Source: Erythrobasidium yunnanense (Eukaryota; Basidiomycota; Cystobasidiomycetes; Erythrobasidiales; Erythrobasidiaceae). Taken from it: a DNA stretch of 64,000 nucleotides. The notes under the pieces are model-generated. The model worked only from the letters and a program-made list of their open reading frames with translations. It was not told the DNA's origin and did not search any database. Position 1 is the stretch's first letter, and every line of letters starts with the position of its first letter. Both the position numbers and the translations under genes were made by a program. The stretch lies in assembly GCA_001600175.1 (NCBI GenBank), contig BCJC01000003.1, positions 1,612,001-1,676,000 of the forward strand. The letters run 5' to 3'. Positions 35,637-47,547 of this stretch are shown piece after piece.

Positions 35637-36289
35637 ATGCTCTTCCACGCAAGCCTCAAGGTCCTGGCGACCGCTTCCTCTCTCCTCATGATCTCCTCCT
35701 CCTCTGTCCGTGCTGCTCCCCTCAACAGCCTCCATGCCCGAGACGCCTTTAGCGTTACCGTCAACCCTGCTTTTGCTTCCACCGATATGAAGGTAGTGTA
35801 TCCGGTCACCAGCATAACCCCTGCTGTCACTGCTGGAACGACCGGCTATGGTGAGTGCTCTGATCAGTATTGGAGAAGGAGACTGATGCTCGTCTTCCTT
35901 AGACAAGGTTCACTTTGTGCCTGTGAGTGCATTGCTCCATACAGACGTAGAGTATCGGTTCGCTGACGAGTACCTCGACTCAGGGTGCTAATGCTGGTCG
36001 ATACATGGTGACCGTTCCCGATGTCAACACCTGTGTGGTCAGCAAGAACGATGTCATGGCTTTTGGTCCTTGCGCTGGAGAAGGCGACAACGTTAGTTTT
36101 GCGGTCCTCTGCAGCGACAAGCCCGGTAGTGTCGCAGATTCGAAGGTCTGCGCTTTCTTCTTGGGTCAATCATCGGAGAAGAAGTGCGTCGTCCCGAGCG
36201 GAGATGCAGTAAAGCTGGCTACAGACTGTGATGCTGCCAATATGCAGGCTTCCCAACTCTGGGAGGTACGAGCAGCACCTGCTGCTTAG
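35637..36289 (+). CDS. Small secreted cysteine-containing protein
   Basis: The ATG at 35637 opens a signal peptide (MLFHASLKVLATASSLLMIS, then SSVRAAP). Two introns, at about 35851-35903 and 35924-35984, join in phase to give GYDKVHFVPGANAGRYMVTV. The mature part of about 145 residues has six or so cysteines (for example TCVVSKNDVMAFGPC, VLCSDKP, KVCAFF, KKCVV, TDCDAA), suggesting disulfide bonding. No catalytic motif is seen. It is the kind of small secreted protein often counted as a candidate effector or wall-associated protein, but nothing here shows such a role. The frame is complete. Confidence 0.7.
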
Positions 36290-36824
36290 GTGTCCTTGAC
36301 CTCTTTGTAGACCTTGTTTGTACGGCACGATCGCAATACACGGCGCTTCTTGATTATCGCATCCAATTTTGCCAGAGCGTCCTTGTGGCAGGAAGATATA
36401 GAGAATTGCGTAAGAGAGTACTCAAGCGGTCTGACCAGCGCAAGTGAGCATCGGAAGTCTTGCAGAGGTGGGCGGTCTTTACGGAAATCGCGCATGGAGG
36501 GATGGGAAAGTAAGATTCAGTGAGGAGGTAGATGTGTATGCGCTTGATGTGCATTGTATGTACAGTCAGGAGATAATCGGTGCCTCGATTCAATAAGGTT
36601 CTGGTAAAGCAGCGCGCTTTGCAGAAGCAATGACACTGTGGATATGTAAAGTAGTAGCGAGATACTCAGTCATCTCTCCTTTACTTTTCTCTTTCTTTTC
36701 TTTCTCTTTTCTCTTCGCCCTTGGAAAAATTGTGATCGAATCTTGCTCGAAGGAAGGCGGCCACTTCGACTTAGGGGTTTTCGCTGTTTCAGTCCTACTA
36801 CTTTCCAGTCACAACACCGTCAAG
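36290..36824 (+). promoter_or_regulatory. Promoter of the eS8 gene with pyrimidine tract
   Basis: A long C/T-rich tract (36672-36720) lies about 110 bases upstream of the eS8 start. Such tracts mark the core promoter and transcription start of highly expressed fungal genes, especially ribosomal-protein genes. The left part of this stretch is the 3' flank of the secreted-protein gene. No other gene is seen. Confidence 0.5.
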
Positions 36825-37677
36825 ATGGGTATTACAAGAACCTCAAGGATAAAGAGGTGGGCATACAGCGACAACAGCCAAGACGGCGGCGATGGCCTCG
36901 TCTTTGTTGGGCTTTTCCAGCGAGAGAAATGGATGCTGATGGAGTGAATGGTATCGACGTCTAGGTCGGCTACTGGTGCCCAGCGCGCCCACTTCCGCAA
37001 GAAGAGAAAGTTTGAGTTGGGCAGACAGCCAGCGATGACCAAGCTGGGCGTCAAGAGGGTGCACACCGTCCGTGTTCGAGGAGGAAACCTGAAGCACAGA
37101 GCGCTGCGATTGGAGACTGGAAACTTTGCATGGGGTTCAGAACACTGCACACGCAAAACGAGAATCATCGGCGTCGTCTACAACTCGACAAACAACGAGT
37201 TGGTCCGAACAAATACCCTCGTCAAAAACTCAATCATCCAGGTCGATGCCGCTCCCTTCAGACAGTGGTACGAGGCACACTACGGTTCCCCTGTATCAAA
37301 GAAGGGCAAGCAGGTTGGTCGCATCCCATACATTCTGCAAAACCGCCAACTAAACCAGCTTTATTCGGCAGTCCGAGGCAAAGGAGGAGACCAAGCAATC
37401 CAACCACACCAAGCGCACCCTTGAGGAGCGCAAAAAGACCGCAAAGATCGACCCTCTCCTCGAGTCGCAGTTCTCCGCTGGTCGTCTATACGCATGCATC
37501 GCTTCCCGCCCTGGTCAATCCGGACGAGCTGATGGTTACATCCTCGAAGGAAAGGAGCTTGAGGTGGGCATACTTTCTCACTCGCACATATGGGAGAATC
37601 CTTTGCTGACTTGGTGTTGTCGCGAACAGTTCTACGTCCGAAGACTGAGAGCAGGCAAGGCAAAGCACGCCCAATAA
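36825..37677 (+). CDS. RPS8: 40S ribosomal protein eS8
   Basis: Four exons (36825-36856, 36965-37313, 37372-37563, 37630-37677) join perfectly. The product begins [20 protein letters not shown] and continues through [80 protein letters not shown] and [20 protein letters not shown], ending [15 protein letters not shown]. This is the whole of eS8, a component of the small subunit body that binds 18S rRNA. The first exon encodes only the first ten or so residues, with an intron of 108 bases, the early-intron layout usual for ribosomal-protein genes. Length, about 205 residues, matches the family. Confidence 0.97.
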
Positions 37678-38154
37678 GCGGATCGCAAGTCGCCGTCACC
37701 TTTCCTCCATATACTCTTTCTCGTCGTTATCTTGGGAAGAAGAGATGGACTAGAACGGCTCTCGCTGCCCCCTTGTTTGGATGTGTTGGAGGAGGACCGC
37801 ACAGTCAGGCCGTTGTATATCTACAGCGACTCTTCCTTGCAATGCAGCGATTGGTTTGAAACTATAACGGAATTCTGTCCTTTAAGGATATCATCCTAAA
37901 AAGGGTTTTGACAAGAACGTCACGGATAACTAATGGATGCTCGGCAGACGGTTGCTGATGCGCTCTCGCACGCTGGCTAATCTGCATCGTCAAAGTCCGT
38001 CAGCTCGCTGAGCTGGAAATTACCTAAGAACACAGCAGATCAAGCCTATATACATACAATGCTACAACAGCACTAAAGACAAAGCTAACAAGACAGCGGA
38101 CTGCTCCCTCTCACTACTACTACTGACGACTGAGTACTCATCACTGATTACTTA
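37678..38154. other. Intergenic region between convergent genes
   Basis: 3' flanks of the eS8 and BRCT genes. An ACT-rich stretch at 38110-38160 carries near-repeats (ACTACTACTACTGACGACTGA-like) and reads into the end of the BRCT gene. No gene. Confidence 0.3.
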
Positions 38155-39495
38155 TCACTGACTGCTCGAGATATGTATACACTCCTGCTCGATAGTAGGA
38201 GAAGAGGTAAGGTCGATCGAGGTAGATCCGCTCTCCTCCGCTACAGCAGGTGGAGATGCTGATGCTGATATCGAAGACGAAGACGTAGAGGTACTCTCGA
38301 CTAGAGACGACTTGATGGAGGCTTGAGTCTCCGATTTAAGTGTGGAATATCTAGACTCGGCCAGCTTCTTGCCTTGAGCTATGGAATCTAGGACCCTGTA
38401 GCGTTATTACGGTCAGAGATACTGTCTAATAGGATGTAAGGTGTGATGTACCATTGTGGGGTCACTACTTTCGTGTTTGAACGACTGGTCATCTCCTTGT
38501 GCGTCTTCGAGGCGCTAAGGTTCTGTGTACAGATGATATGCGTACATCCTCGTTTACTGAATGCGTATCTGGGAAAACGAATCAGAATGCGTTCACGCAA
38601 AGCTTAGGATGAAGGTGTGCAAACCTAATCTCTCCTCCGTTACGCTGGACGAGCTTGATGAGCTCCAGGTTACCAATGAGAGGTGTTGTCACTCCGTTGA
38701 TACTGCAGGTAACATCCATTAGTTCCTTTTCCTTCTAGAAAGCGTCTGAATGCGACTGACTATGCTCTCACGCCAGCAAAGATAACACTTTGCGCTTCTT
38801 CGCCTTGAGCTTTCAGCTTGGCTGTCCGAGAAGCATTGTATCTGTTCGTAGATGATCTTGAGCGGCCATTGCCTATCATTGCTTGTGCTCAGCTTGTATA
38901 GATCTGACACGAATTAAGGACACTCACTTGTTTGATGGCCAGAACTGCACGAGACATAATGGAAGGCACTCGAGTCTGTTGAGCATGTATACGTTAGCCT
39001 GCGTCATCGTACCAAAGCGGATACCGTACATGAAGCCGAGTTTGTCTGTTCGATGAGGAAAGCAGCCAGGTCAGCCATTTCTTGGGTATACTAGTCGCGC
39101 GCATATCAAACGCACAATAGGGTTATCAGAAGCTTTCAAGCTCTTCGCAATGCCATCTACAGCCTTCTTGAGCTGTTTCCCATAATTCCAAAATGTCAGA
39201 ATATCAAGCGCGTCAACTTCTACGGGCGACTGACTTTGGATGAATGAGCAGCTGGAAGGGAGGACAACGACGAAGGCGCTGATGTTGATTCTTCTCGTGC
39301 TTTGCCTTTGCCTTTCGTACTGGGATTGTTGCTGCTGCTGTTGTGCGTCGACTGGAAGAACGAAGGGATGGCGCTCGAGGGCGGGAGACGGCGCTGCTTG
39401 CTCGCTACAGTGCTATTACTACTGCTCGATGAGGATGCTGAGGATGTTCGTATGGGTCCAGAACTAGGCTGGCGAGTAACGAAGGCGTCCATCAA
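38155..39495 (-). CDS. BRCT-domain protein (Rev1-type BRCT)
   Basis: Seven or so short exons. The N-terminus is Ser-rich with MMDAFVTRQPSSGP and AIPSFFQSTHNSS (a double-Phe motif reminiscent of PCNA-binding peptides). A helical piece follows (DALDILTFWNYGKQLKKAVD, EMADLAAFLIEQTNS), then RVPSIMSRAVLAIKQ. The C-terminal half holds one BRCT domain: SVIFAG, INGVTTPLIGNLELIKLVQR, NGGEIRYAFSKRGCTHIICT and SNTKVVTPQWVLDSIAQGKK, with the invariant tryptophan. The order resembles the BRCT of Rev1, but no polymerase follows. It ends in a Ser-rich acidic tail, ESGSTSIDLTSS, near a SUMO-interaction-like I-D-L-T. DNA repair or replication is inferred from the domain alone. Confidence 0.6.
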
Positions 39496-40072
39496 GGATG
39501 TTGCGATTGAGCAATGTCATGGGCGTGAGACAAGCCAGGTTCAGAATGGATGTCGAAGATACGCTCGAAAGCAGAAAGTACACTACTACAACATACAGAT
39601 TACATATACTGGTACTGATGGAAGTAGGGATCCAAATCTACTAGATACAAGACTGGAACTCTGTCTGCTAAATGGTCCTGACAAAAGACCATAGACAAAG
39701 ACCTTGGCGCACTCTTTGCTCGTCTTCTAATCCAAGTGAAATCATTCACTCGTTTCGCCAGCTTAATACACTCCCGCCGCATGTCAGGTCAAGCTTCTCT
39801 TGCCAGCAGGACCTCAGCCTAATCTGTGGGTATCGCGCGTTAAACAGCATGCATTCTGGTCGCGCGTGGAGGTTCCTTCTCTTTGCTATGTAAAGTATCG
39901 ATACTGCCACAATGTCGAAGGATGACAGAGCAGAACCGACCGCTTAGTTTCGTAAGTGATGGTCGCGAACTGCTGGCTTGCGGAATCGATTTGTGAGCTT
40001 CGTCCAAGACCATATTTGCGGTGGTAGAAGGATAGGAATCTCTCGATCTCGATGATTTCCGGGACTGAGGTT
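39496..40072. other. Intergenic region between two minus-strand genes
   Basis: Promoter side of the BRCT gene and 3' flank of the Med2-like gene. No frame with recognisable content is seen. Confidence 0.3.
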
Positions 40073-41127
40073 TCATGACGCTCCGCCGGTCCCGTCGAAC
40101 AAGCTTCCAAAGCTCGAGAAGTCTATATTGCCTACAAACGGCATCAGAGACCATTATGACGACATTACAAGCAATGACTACTCACCGGCATTGAAGTCGC
40201 CCAGCAGATCACCTGCTCCACCTTGTTGCTGTTGCCCAGATCCTCCCGCTCCTAGACTAGCTAATAGACTGTTAAAGTCGTTCGCAGACATGCTCGAAAA
40301 GTCTGCATTTGTAGAAGTTGACCCTATGTCGTTTAGATCGCTTAGATTCAAGCCCAAATTGCTGCTATCCATCTGCATATCGATACCTCCAGGATTACCG
40401 GCAGCGCTCTGTCCTGCAGTCTCAGATGTAGCACTGAGCGGATTCAACGCTGACTGTGCTGTGGCGGCGGCTTGGTTCAGAGCAGTAATCGGACTGGAGA
40501 TACTGGTCGAGTTGCCTGAGCCGAATAGATCTTCCATCTCGTCATCTTCTAGAAGAATCGGTTTCCTATCAGGCTGTGGTTGCGCTGAATGTGACTTGTC
40601 TGCGTCGTGCTCTGTCCCGGATGCTAGGCTGGCATCTGGTACGGCGGTACTGCTTTCCGTTTCTTCGCTCTTGACTTGCGGAGGCGTGTCTGATTTCGTC
40701 ATATCGTGAACGATGATATGTCTCGCTTTCATCTACCTGAAAGCCTTAGCTCATTGGAACCAGATTTTCTGAGAGGTATAAGCGCACCAGCTCTAGCTCC
40801 ATAGCATCACACGCATCGTTGTAGTCCTTGATAGCTTGTGCAAGAGGACGTGTTATACTTCCAGGTGCTTTGGCTGCATAGCTCTCTACGCCCAGTGCTT
40901 TGACATCTCGATGGAACCGGAGAACTAGGCCGAGTTGTGATATGGCTGTCTGATGGACGAGGACGGGGATAGAATGTAGATGACGAGAGAGGGAAGGTTG
41001 TGAGTTATGTGGACTCAGCTTGGAGCATGAAACATCAGCCATCTACCTGCAATGACGAGCGCGCGTCCTGGATGTTTCGCTGGATTGTGTTGTTTTCCGA
41101 GGATGTAGTCAGTGTAGTTGCAGACAT
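40073..41127 (-). CDS. Putative Mediator subunit (Med2-like)
   Basis: Four exons: MSATTLTTSSENNTIQRNIQ to SSLQ; TAISQLGLVLRFHRDVKALG to ACDAMELEL; KARHIIVHDMTKSD with a long Asp/Ser/Gln-rich tail; and a last exon NIDFSSFGSLFDGTGGAS (stop at 40073). All junctions hold phase. The first 90 residues form two amphipathic helices, and an acidic EDDEMEDLFGSG motif and a Gln/Gly-rich end follow. A short helical hairpin with disordered acidic tail of this length resembles basidiomycete Mediator tail subunits of the Med2/Med29 type. The family assignment is tentative, since no diagnostic residue set is known to me. A general nuclear coactivator is the main alternative. Confidence 0.4.
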
Positions 41128-41223
41128 GATGCAGTGCCAGATATCTTCATGAAATAATCGTTGAATTGGTGCTGATGAAACAGCCGACAAAGTGTTGTAT
41201 CGACTCTACCAATTCTTGCTGCC

Positions 41224-42927
41224 ATGGCCCCCGCTGCTGGTTCTTCGTCACTTCGTCCAGCAAAAGCAGCTCATCGCTATCGTCCAGGACAGGCGCCAAA
41301 GGGATACGACGACGACCGCGACACCGCAGAATCGAGCGACGACAACGACGATGAAGAGAAACCGCGGGCAAAGAAGCAGCAGCCCATCAAACAACAGAGA
41401 AACGATGGCCTGACAGTTCTTAACGAAGGCCAGAGCCTGCCTACGCAGAAACAGCCGGCGTCAAGAGCTATAACGGTTCAAGTGACAAAGGAATTGGGCC
41501 AAGGAGCGGCTGCGGCTTCATCGTCTGAAGGTGCAGCTACATCAAATATAAGATGTTAACATTACGCTGAATGGATATATCCAGAGGAAAGCTCAGGAGA
41601 AGAGGAGCAACACGCAAAGCCGGCCTACAGACCGCCTCCTGGAAGTGTCGCTGCAGGCAAAGCGAAGGCAGTAAGCTATTCGCAGCTGATGGCACGGTTC
41701 AACGGCTCATGCTATTCGTACAGGAATCTAGCGAAGAGGAATCATCGTCCGAAGAAGAATCCGAAGATGAACCTGCACCAGCACCTTTATACAAGCCTGT
41801 CTTTGTTGCAAAGTGAGTGATAAGGCTCCCACGCATGCGGCAAAGTCACTGAATCGTTGGGAATAGACGCAATCGAGACACGGTAGCCAAAGATCCATTA
41901 GCATCCTTAGATCCCGAAGAAGCAGAGATGAAGCGACAAGCCGAGCTAGAAGAACGCCGGAAACAGAGTACACACCTCGCAGGAGAAGCTATCAAGCGCG
42001 CACTTGCTGGAAAGGATAAATCAGAAGTTGCGGGCCTCAAAGATATGGATGATACGGATGGAACGGATGATCAGGGGGAGTTTGAGCAGTGGAAGCTGAG
42101 AGAGCTGATGCGCGTTAAGCGAGAGAAGGAGGTCAACGTGGAGTCAGTGCAACTTCCCTATGTCAGGGCTAATAGCAAGCTAATGGTGTTTTTCGCACAG
42201 ACGCGAACGTGAACGAGAAGAGGTGGAAGCTAGAAGAGCTCTACCTGAAGCCTTACGGTTGAAAGAAGACACCGAACGCGCCGCAGCTTTACGAGCCGGG
42301 AAAATCGCCAATCGGGGTCAACAGAACTTCCTCCAGAAATACCACCACAAGGGCGCCTTCTACGCCGACGACGAGATTCTATCTCGGTACGACTATACTG
42401 CGCCCACAGAGTCTGCTGTCCGAGATGTTTCAGCCTTACCTGCAGCTATGCAAGTACGGAATTTCGGCAAGATGGGCCGTACGAAATATACGCATTTGGT
42501 GGATCAAGATACGTCTGATAGGAATGCAGGGTGGTCTGGCTCCGGCTCAGGGTCAGGGAGAGGGAAACAGGGAGCAGATAACCTGAATCAAGGATGCTTC
42601 AACTGTGGTGGGAACCATATGAAGAAAGACTGTCCGCAGTTGGTAGATGGAATGGGACCCGCGGGCGCGAGTGGTGCCAATGCGGGCCCGATAGGTAGGA
42701 GAAGAAGGAATAGCAGATCAACGAGCCCGCCGAGAAGAGATAGCAGGCGGCGGAGTAGGAGCAGGGATAGAGATAGAAGTAGGAGCAGGAGTAGGAGTCC
42801 GCCAAGGAGGAAAGATGATAGAGGAAGCGATAGATACGAAAGGAGCAGAGACTCATACCGGCCATCAGATAGCGGGAGGCAGAGGGACGATAGGGACAGA
42901 GAAGATAAGCGCAGGCGGTATGATTGA
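41224..42927 (+). CDS. MFAP1-type spliceosome protein with zinc knuckle and RS tail
   Basis: Exons beginning MAPAAGSSSLRPAKAAHRYR are joined at introns of 41-57 bases. An acidic middle (SSEEESSSEEESEDEPAPAP) leads to the MFAP1 core: LYKPVFVAKRNRDTV, DPEEAEMKRQAELEERRKQS, FEQWKLRELMRVKREKE, HHKGAFYADDEILSRYDYTA and VRNFGKMGRTKYTHLVDQDT. MFAP1 is a B-complex component of the spliceosome that contacts Prp38 and helps activation. The C-terminus adds a CCHC zinc knuckle (CFNCGGNHMKKDC) and about 75 residues of Arg-Ser repeats, both typical of RNA-binding splicing factors. I know MFAP1 homologues mainly without these parts, so the extra tail is notable. The frame is open to the stop at 42927. Confidence 0.85.
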
Positions 42928-43083
42928 CTGTACTAGCGTTAAGTAATGTCCATACATGCTGGCTTCCTGCTTGAGCTCGTAACACGAGCCGTCTGCAAAC
43001 CTGAAATCTGCTTCGACTGCCTGCAAGGAGCTAGGCAGCCGCACTGCTTACTCGTCGATATCTATGCTACATGGTCCCGAATA

Positions 43084-44131
43084 CTAAATCTGCACTGTCT
43101 TGCCTGCACGCCTTAAGCGTTCTTCGAACTTTGCAAACTCGTCACTCGCGACAGCTTCCTCTGCCGATATGACTTGCTCTACGCCCTTCACTTCTGGAAT
43201 CTATGCAAGAGAGGTGTGTATTAGCTATAATCATGACGGCATAAAGGGTTGGCGAGCTTACATAATGCATAAGCATCCGTTCAATGCCGTTCTTCAGGGT
43301 GACTGTGCTTGAATCGCAGCCTCTGCACGAGCCTTTCAAACTGACTGTTACTAGGCCAGTGTCTTCATTAAAACCTTTGTATTCGATATCGCCTGCATCA
43401 CGATGCCATCAGTTGCTGTGACCACAATACCGTCCTTGCGGAAGGTACGTACCTCCATCTTCTTGGATCGCTGGCCGAACTCGAGTATCTAGCAATTCTT
43501 TAACCATTGCTACGATCTCAGAGTCTGTATCGAGTATCCGAGTATCTTCAGGTCCTTCACCAGACTGATGTCCCTCAAAGAAGAGTGCTTTGCCCGAGCT
43601 AAAGTGTTCGATGATAGTTGCGTAGATCTCAGGCTTTATAAGAGCCCACTGCGTATCCTCCGTCTTGCTGACCGTCAAGAAGTCCGGCCCAAAGAAGACC
43701 AATCTGACGCCTGCGATGTCGAACAATGCGCTCGCTAGGGGTGATGTACGAGCATCTTGAGACGATAGAAACTCGTGTGTCTGCCCCGTCTCGCTCAAAG
43801 CCATCCCAGGAATGAACTTCAAGCTGTCTTCATTCGGCGTCGTTTCTGTCTGTACGAAGAAAGTACGGCACTGTTGCCGCCTTCCTGCGTCTAAGGCTGC
43901 GCTTCTGGACCTGACTCTACTGCTGCTGCTTGTGGACGTCCAGCTTGTTGAAGCTCCAGCTCTTCTAGGCAGCATCGACATAGCTCTTCGTGCACTCGGC
44001 TGAGACAGCGCAGAGCGAGCTGTCGGCTCAGCGACTGTACGCGCCGTTCTGCAGACGCAGCGTGCAAGTGGTGAAAGCATTGACATAGTTGAAGGAATGG
44101 TGCAAGAGTCAAGGTGTATGCTCGGCGCCAC
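43084..44131 (-). CDS. NFU1: Nfu1 iron-sulfur cluster scaffold/delivery protein
   Basis: A mitochondrial protein that passes iron-sulfur clusters to lipoate synthase and other targets. A presequence rich in Arg, Ser and Ala (from 44131, or the inner Met at 44086, [18 protein letters not shown]) precedes the N-domain: [40 protein letters not shown] and [11 protein letters not shown]. The NifU C-domain follows: [16 protein letters not shown], then across an intron [20 protein letters not shown], with the cluster-binding [17 protein letters not shown]. The last exon ends [17 protein letters not shown]. The two cysteines of the C-x-x-C site are present. The size of about 300 residues is normal. 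Two introns of ordinary length were seen near 43204-43261 and 43393-43454. Confidence 0.92.
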
Positions 44132-44219
44132 TTTAGTGATACTGAGGTCTGGGATTGATAGGTAAGCAGGTATAAAACAACGCTGCTTCGTTCTCTATGA
44201 TACTTTTGGCACGTAAAGC

Positions 44220-45637
44220 TTAAGGGTATCTAGGCCGGACCTGAGAGAGGTCTGCAGCGGAAGTGTATCTTCGTCGCTGTTGAAAAGAGGGTGTTTGAGG
44301 GCGGGACAGATTATCAGCGTACATACCCTGCTCCTCCATCGAATCGAAAGGCATGGCCGAAGGACGAGCTTGAGCTTCGCGGTAGCTATCGAAGGCATAC
44401 CTCGATGGAGAAGTAGAACGGCTTGCAGAAAGTCGAAAAGGGTCAGAATGCGCAGGAAAGGGCGGAAGGCCTATGTCTGAAGTACCCTGCCAGGGTATCT
44501 GGCCAAAAGAAGTACTGCTACTTGAAGCAGCAGAGCTGGGGTCAAATGCTCTGAAACGCGAACCAGTAGGCGGTTCTGAGCGGATGATGGGATGTATGGC
44601 TGAAGTGCGCTCATTGGTAGGTGCCAGCGATAGGCTTGTAGAAAGTCTTCTTGGTCTTGGCTGCAACTGTGGCAGATAGTCTAGGTTGGGCATTCTGTCG
44701 ATATCCATTTGTGATGAAGGTAGTGAGAAGGGCTGCTGCACAGCTGGTGTCTCTCTGTACTGAGCATTTCCTTCTGTGTGATTATGAGCAGGGAACCGAG
44801 CGCGTGCCAAATCAATCGTAGCCATCGGAAGCCTTTCCAGTCTCTGAAGCAGATCGCCCACCTCGTTTATATCGTGACGACGCTTGACTCTTGCAAGGCG
44901 GGCTAGACGTAGCCCTTCTAGCAGAGCTATAGCTTCATCGTATGAACTCGGTTGTTGAGCTGAGTTTTTGATATGCTACTGAACGAATCAGCATAGTTCG
45001 AAGGTGTTCAGCTGCACTTACCCCGCAGGAGTTGCATAAAGTGCGCACTCCGAGAGGGCCGCGTCGCCATGGGCCATTCGTGCCTTCACATACAACACAG
45101 CGGACAATGCTGCCTGCAGTAGCAGGTTGTGCCAATGTTGGGACCTGCTACAGGTCAGTTTAGAGGACTTTCGAAGGCATGATCGAAGGCACTGTCACAT
45201 GCCTGCTGAAAAGCGCTTCCCGGTGCGCTGCTAGACGAAGGACCAGAGGGAATCGCATATTGCGAAGCTGACTGGCTGCTGAACGGACGAGACACTTGCG
45301 GCAGTTTGTATGGATCGTCTAAATGAATAGGAGGTGAACGATTGATACGATTCATGGACATGGGCGATTCATGATTGCTGATGAAGGGGGGTTGATCGAG
45401 GTCGTGCAGCTGGATCTGAGTCAAGCGTGAAGATGGCGCGCGCTCTCGAGCTTCATCTGATAGCACATCTCTAGTCAAGGACTGCCAGCGTAGAGGGTCT
45501 CCGTGGCTCCAGGCAGGTCTAGAGTCACCGTTCATCGGAGGGCCGGCGAAGCTAGGCTCCTTGCTAGGCTCCTTACTTGCCAACGGGCCTGCTTTCTCGA
45601 GTGGAGAACAGAAGCAAGAAAGAAGCATCAGCAGCAA
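44220..45637 (-). CDS. GATA-type zinc-finger transcription factor
   Basis: The N-terminal exon (from 45637) is Ser/Pro-rich. The next exon holds one GATA finger: RCVVCEGTNGPWRRGPLGVR then TLCNSCG, a C-x2-C-x17-C-x2-C pattern with the W-R-R-G-P core. An intron falls right after the last Cys-Gly. The following exon is SYDEAIALLEGLRLARLARV and a basic RRHDINE run, with a coiled stretch DLLQRLERLPMATIDLARAR, and the last part is disordered. The residues after the finger differ from the usual basic tail, so DNA contacts may be unusual. The first intron boundary near 45130-45180 could not be fixed. Likely a nuclear regulator of nitrogen, iron or light responses as in the family, but no specific one is identified. 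Confidence 0.7.
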
Positions 45638-45985
45638 GGATGCTCGCTCCTAGCATTGCTAGACCTCTGCTCGCACGCGCATAAGATCCGGATCCCTTGG
45701 TCGCGAGCTTTTTGCCCTGATCCGACTACTGGAAGGGGATGTAAAGGAACAGAGAAAGGTTATCCGAATGGTCTTAGGTGAAGGGCATGCCGGCTCATGA
45801 TGAATTTCGATAAAGGCTCAGATGGGAGCTTGGGAGAAGCAAGTCGCGCAGGAGAAGGAGAGCATCCTGAGATTGTATGAGAGATTTGCAGTCAGAGAGA
45901 AGGGACTTATGCGCTTCGTCAAAGATGTCCTGCCGAGCCGATTGTGGGTCCAGGTCTGCCATCCTCGTACTGATACGACATCGCG
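45638..45985. other. Divergent promoter region
   Basis: Between the GATA factor gene (minus) and the MetE-like gene (plus). Open frames on both strands look non-coding. No gene. Confidence 0.3.
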
Positions 45986-47547
45986 ATGACTGCGATTCGC
46001 AACCCTCCATTCAGAGCAGAGCAGCTAGGAAGTCTGCTTCGTCCCGATGCGCTGCTTCAGAAACGATACGACGTCGCATCCGGCAAAGCGAGCCAGTCCG
46101 AGCTCCAGCAGCTCGAAGACCAGGCGGTCAAGGACATCGTCCAGCTTCAGCAAGAATGTGGCTTCCACGGCATCGGCGATGGAGAGTTTAGGTGCGAGCC
46201 ATGTCGTTCAAATGGTGTGCCGGTCCATGCTAAGATTGTAGACCGCGCTCAGACGCCATCAATTCTGGGGCAGAACCTTCGAAAGCTTCAATGGCATGAA
46301 GGAACTCCAGCTAGGCGTCCTCAAGGGCTATGACCAGTCAATGTTCCGCATGTATGCTCCGGATGTCAAGGTAGGTCGTGCCTGGCAAACAGGCTGTTGA
46401 GTACTGCTGAACAGCGACATGACAGTCATTCTTCGAGGCAAAGGAGATTCCAAACGCTGTGACTGTCTGCGTAGGCAAGATATCACATCCCGGAACAAGC
46501 TCCAATCTGCCGGAGCTGCAAGCCGTGCAGAGCTTGCTGCCCAAGGAGCAATGGAAGAACATCAAGCTTACTCTCATCTCGCCTTCCTGGGTGAGCTTGT
46601 CTTTTGAGAGATACCCTGTACTGTCTGACTGGCTTCTGCCGCGCTAGTACCACTTCCGATACATGAACGGACGTGCCTACCCAAAGGACGTATATGCCAA
46701 CGACGAAGAATACTTTGCCGATTGTGCCAAAGCATACGCAACCGAGCTCAAGATACTATACGATGCCGGCCTGCGCAACGTGCAGACCGACGATCCCAAG
46801 TAGGGCGCAGAGCAGATACCTATTAGGACTATCTAACATTGCTGTCACTAGCCTCTGCTACTTCTGCAGCGAAGCTATGCTGGAAGGCTGGAAGAACGAC
46901 CCAGAGAACGACAAGACTGCTGAAGAAATGCTAGACGCCTACATCAAGTATTACAATGCTTGCTTCGAAAGGCCAGCCGATATGCACCTTGGTATCCACA
47001 TGTGCAGAGGGTGAGACTATCCCTAATACAGACTCAGCCTCGAGTGATTCTGACTTGTCCTGCAGCAACTACCTTGGCAGCCGACACTTCAGCGAGGGAG
47101 GTTACGACCGCATCGCCATCGAGATGTTCCAGAACCTGAATGTGAACACCTTCTTCCTGGAGTACGACACACCCAGAGCTGGAGGATTCGAGCCACTCGA
47201 GCACCTGCCGCTTGATAAGAATGTGGTCTTAGGTGTCATCACGTCCAAATTCCCAGAGCTTGAGGACAAAGCCGCTATGATCAAGCGCATCGAAGAGGCT
47301 GCAGACATCATGGCCAAAGGAACTGGTCAGACTCGCAAGGAAGCGCTGCAGCGAATCAGCATTTCAACTCAGTGTGGTTTCGCCGTAAGTACTGTGTTTA
47401 TCAAGCTCACAAGCCCGAGAGTCTCTTCTGACAGTACCTTTTGCTCAGTCCCATGCCGAAGGAAATGCCCTAGGAAAGGAAGACATGAAAAACAAGCTCA
47501 AGTTGGTCAGGGCTATCGCTGACGATGTCTGGCCAGGCGAGCCTTAG
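45986..47547 (+). CDS. MetE-like (UROD/cobalamin-independent methionine synthase fold) protein
   Basis: Six exons; the first is 45986-46191 and the intron 46192-46252 joins in frame to RHQFWGRTFESFNGMKELQL. It starts MTAIRNPPFRAEQLGSLLRP and continues FRMYAPDVK, YHFRYMNGRAYPKDVYANDE, AKAYATELKILYDAGLRNVQ, LCYFCSEAMLEGWKND, MHLGIHMCRGNYLGSRHFSE, VNTFFLEYDTPRAGGFEPLE and NVVLGVITSKFPELEDKAAM, with SISTQCGFA near the end. The H-x-C plus later C in STQCGF are the zinc-site residues of the MetE fold. At about 400 residues it matches fungal single-domain MetE-like proteins, which lack the N-terminal half of methionine synthase. The methyl donor is not known. A 160-base homologous fragment lies 5 kb downstream at about 52520-52680. 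Confidence 0.85.
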
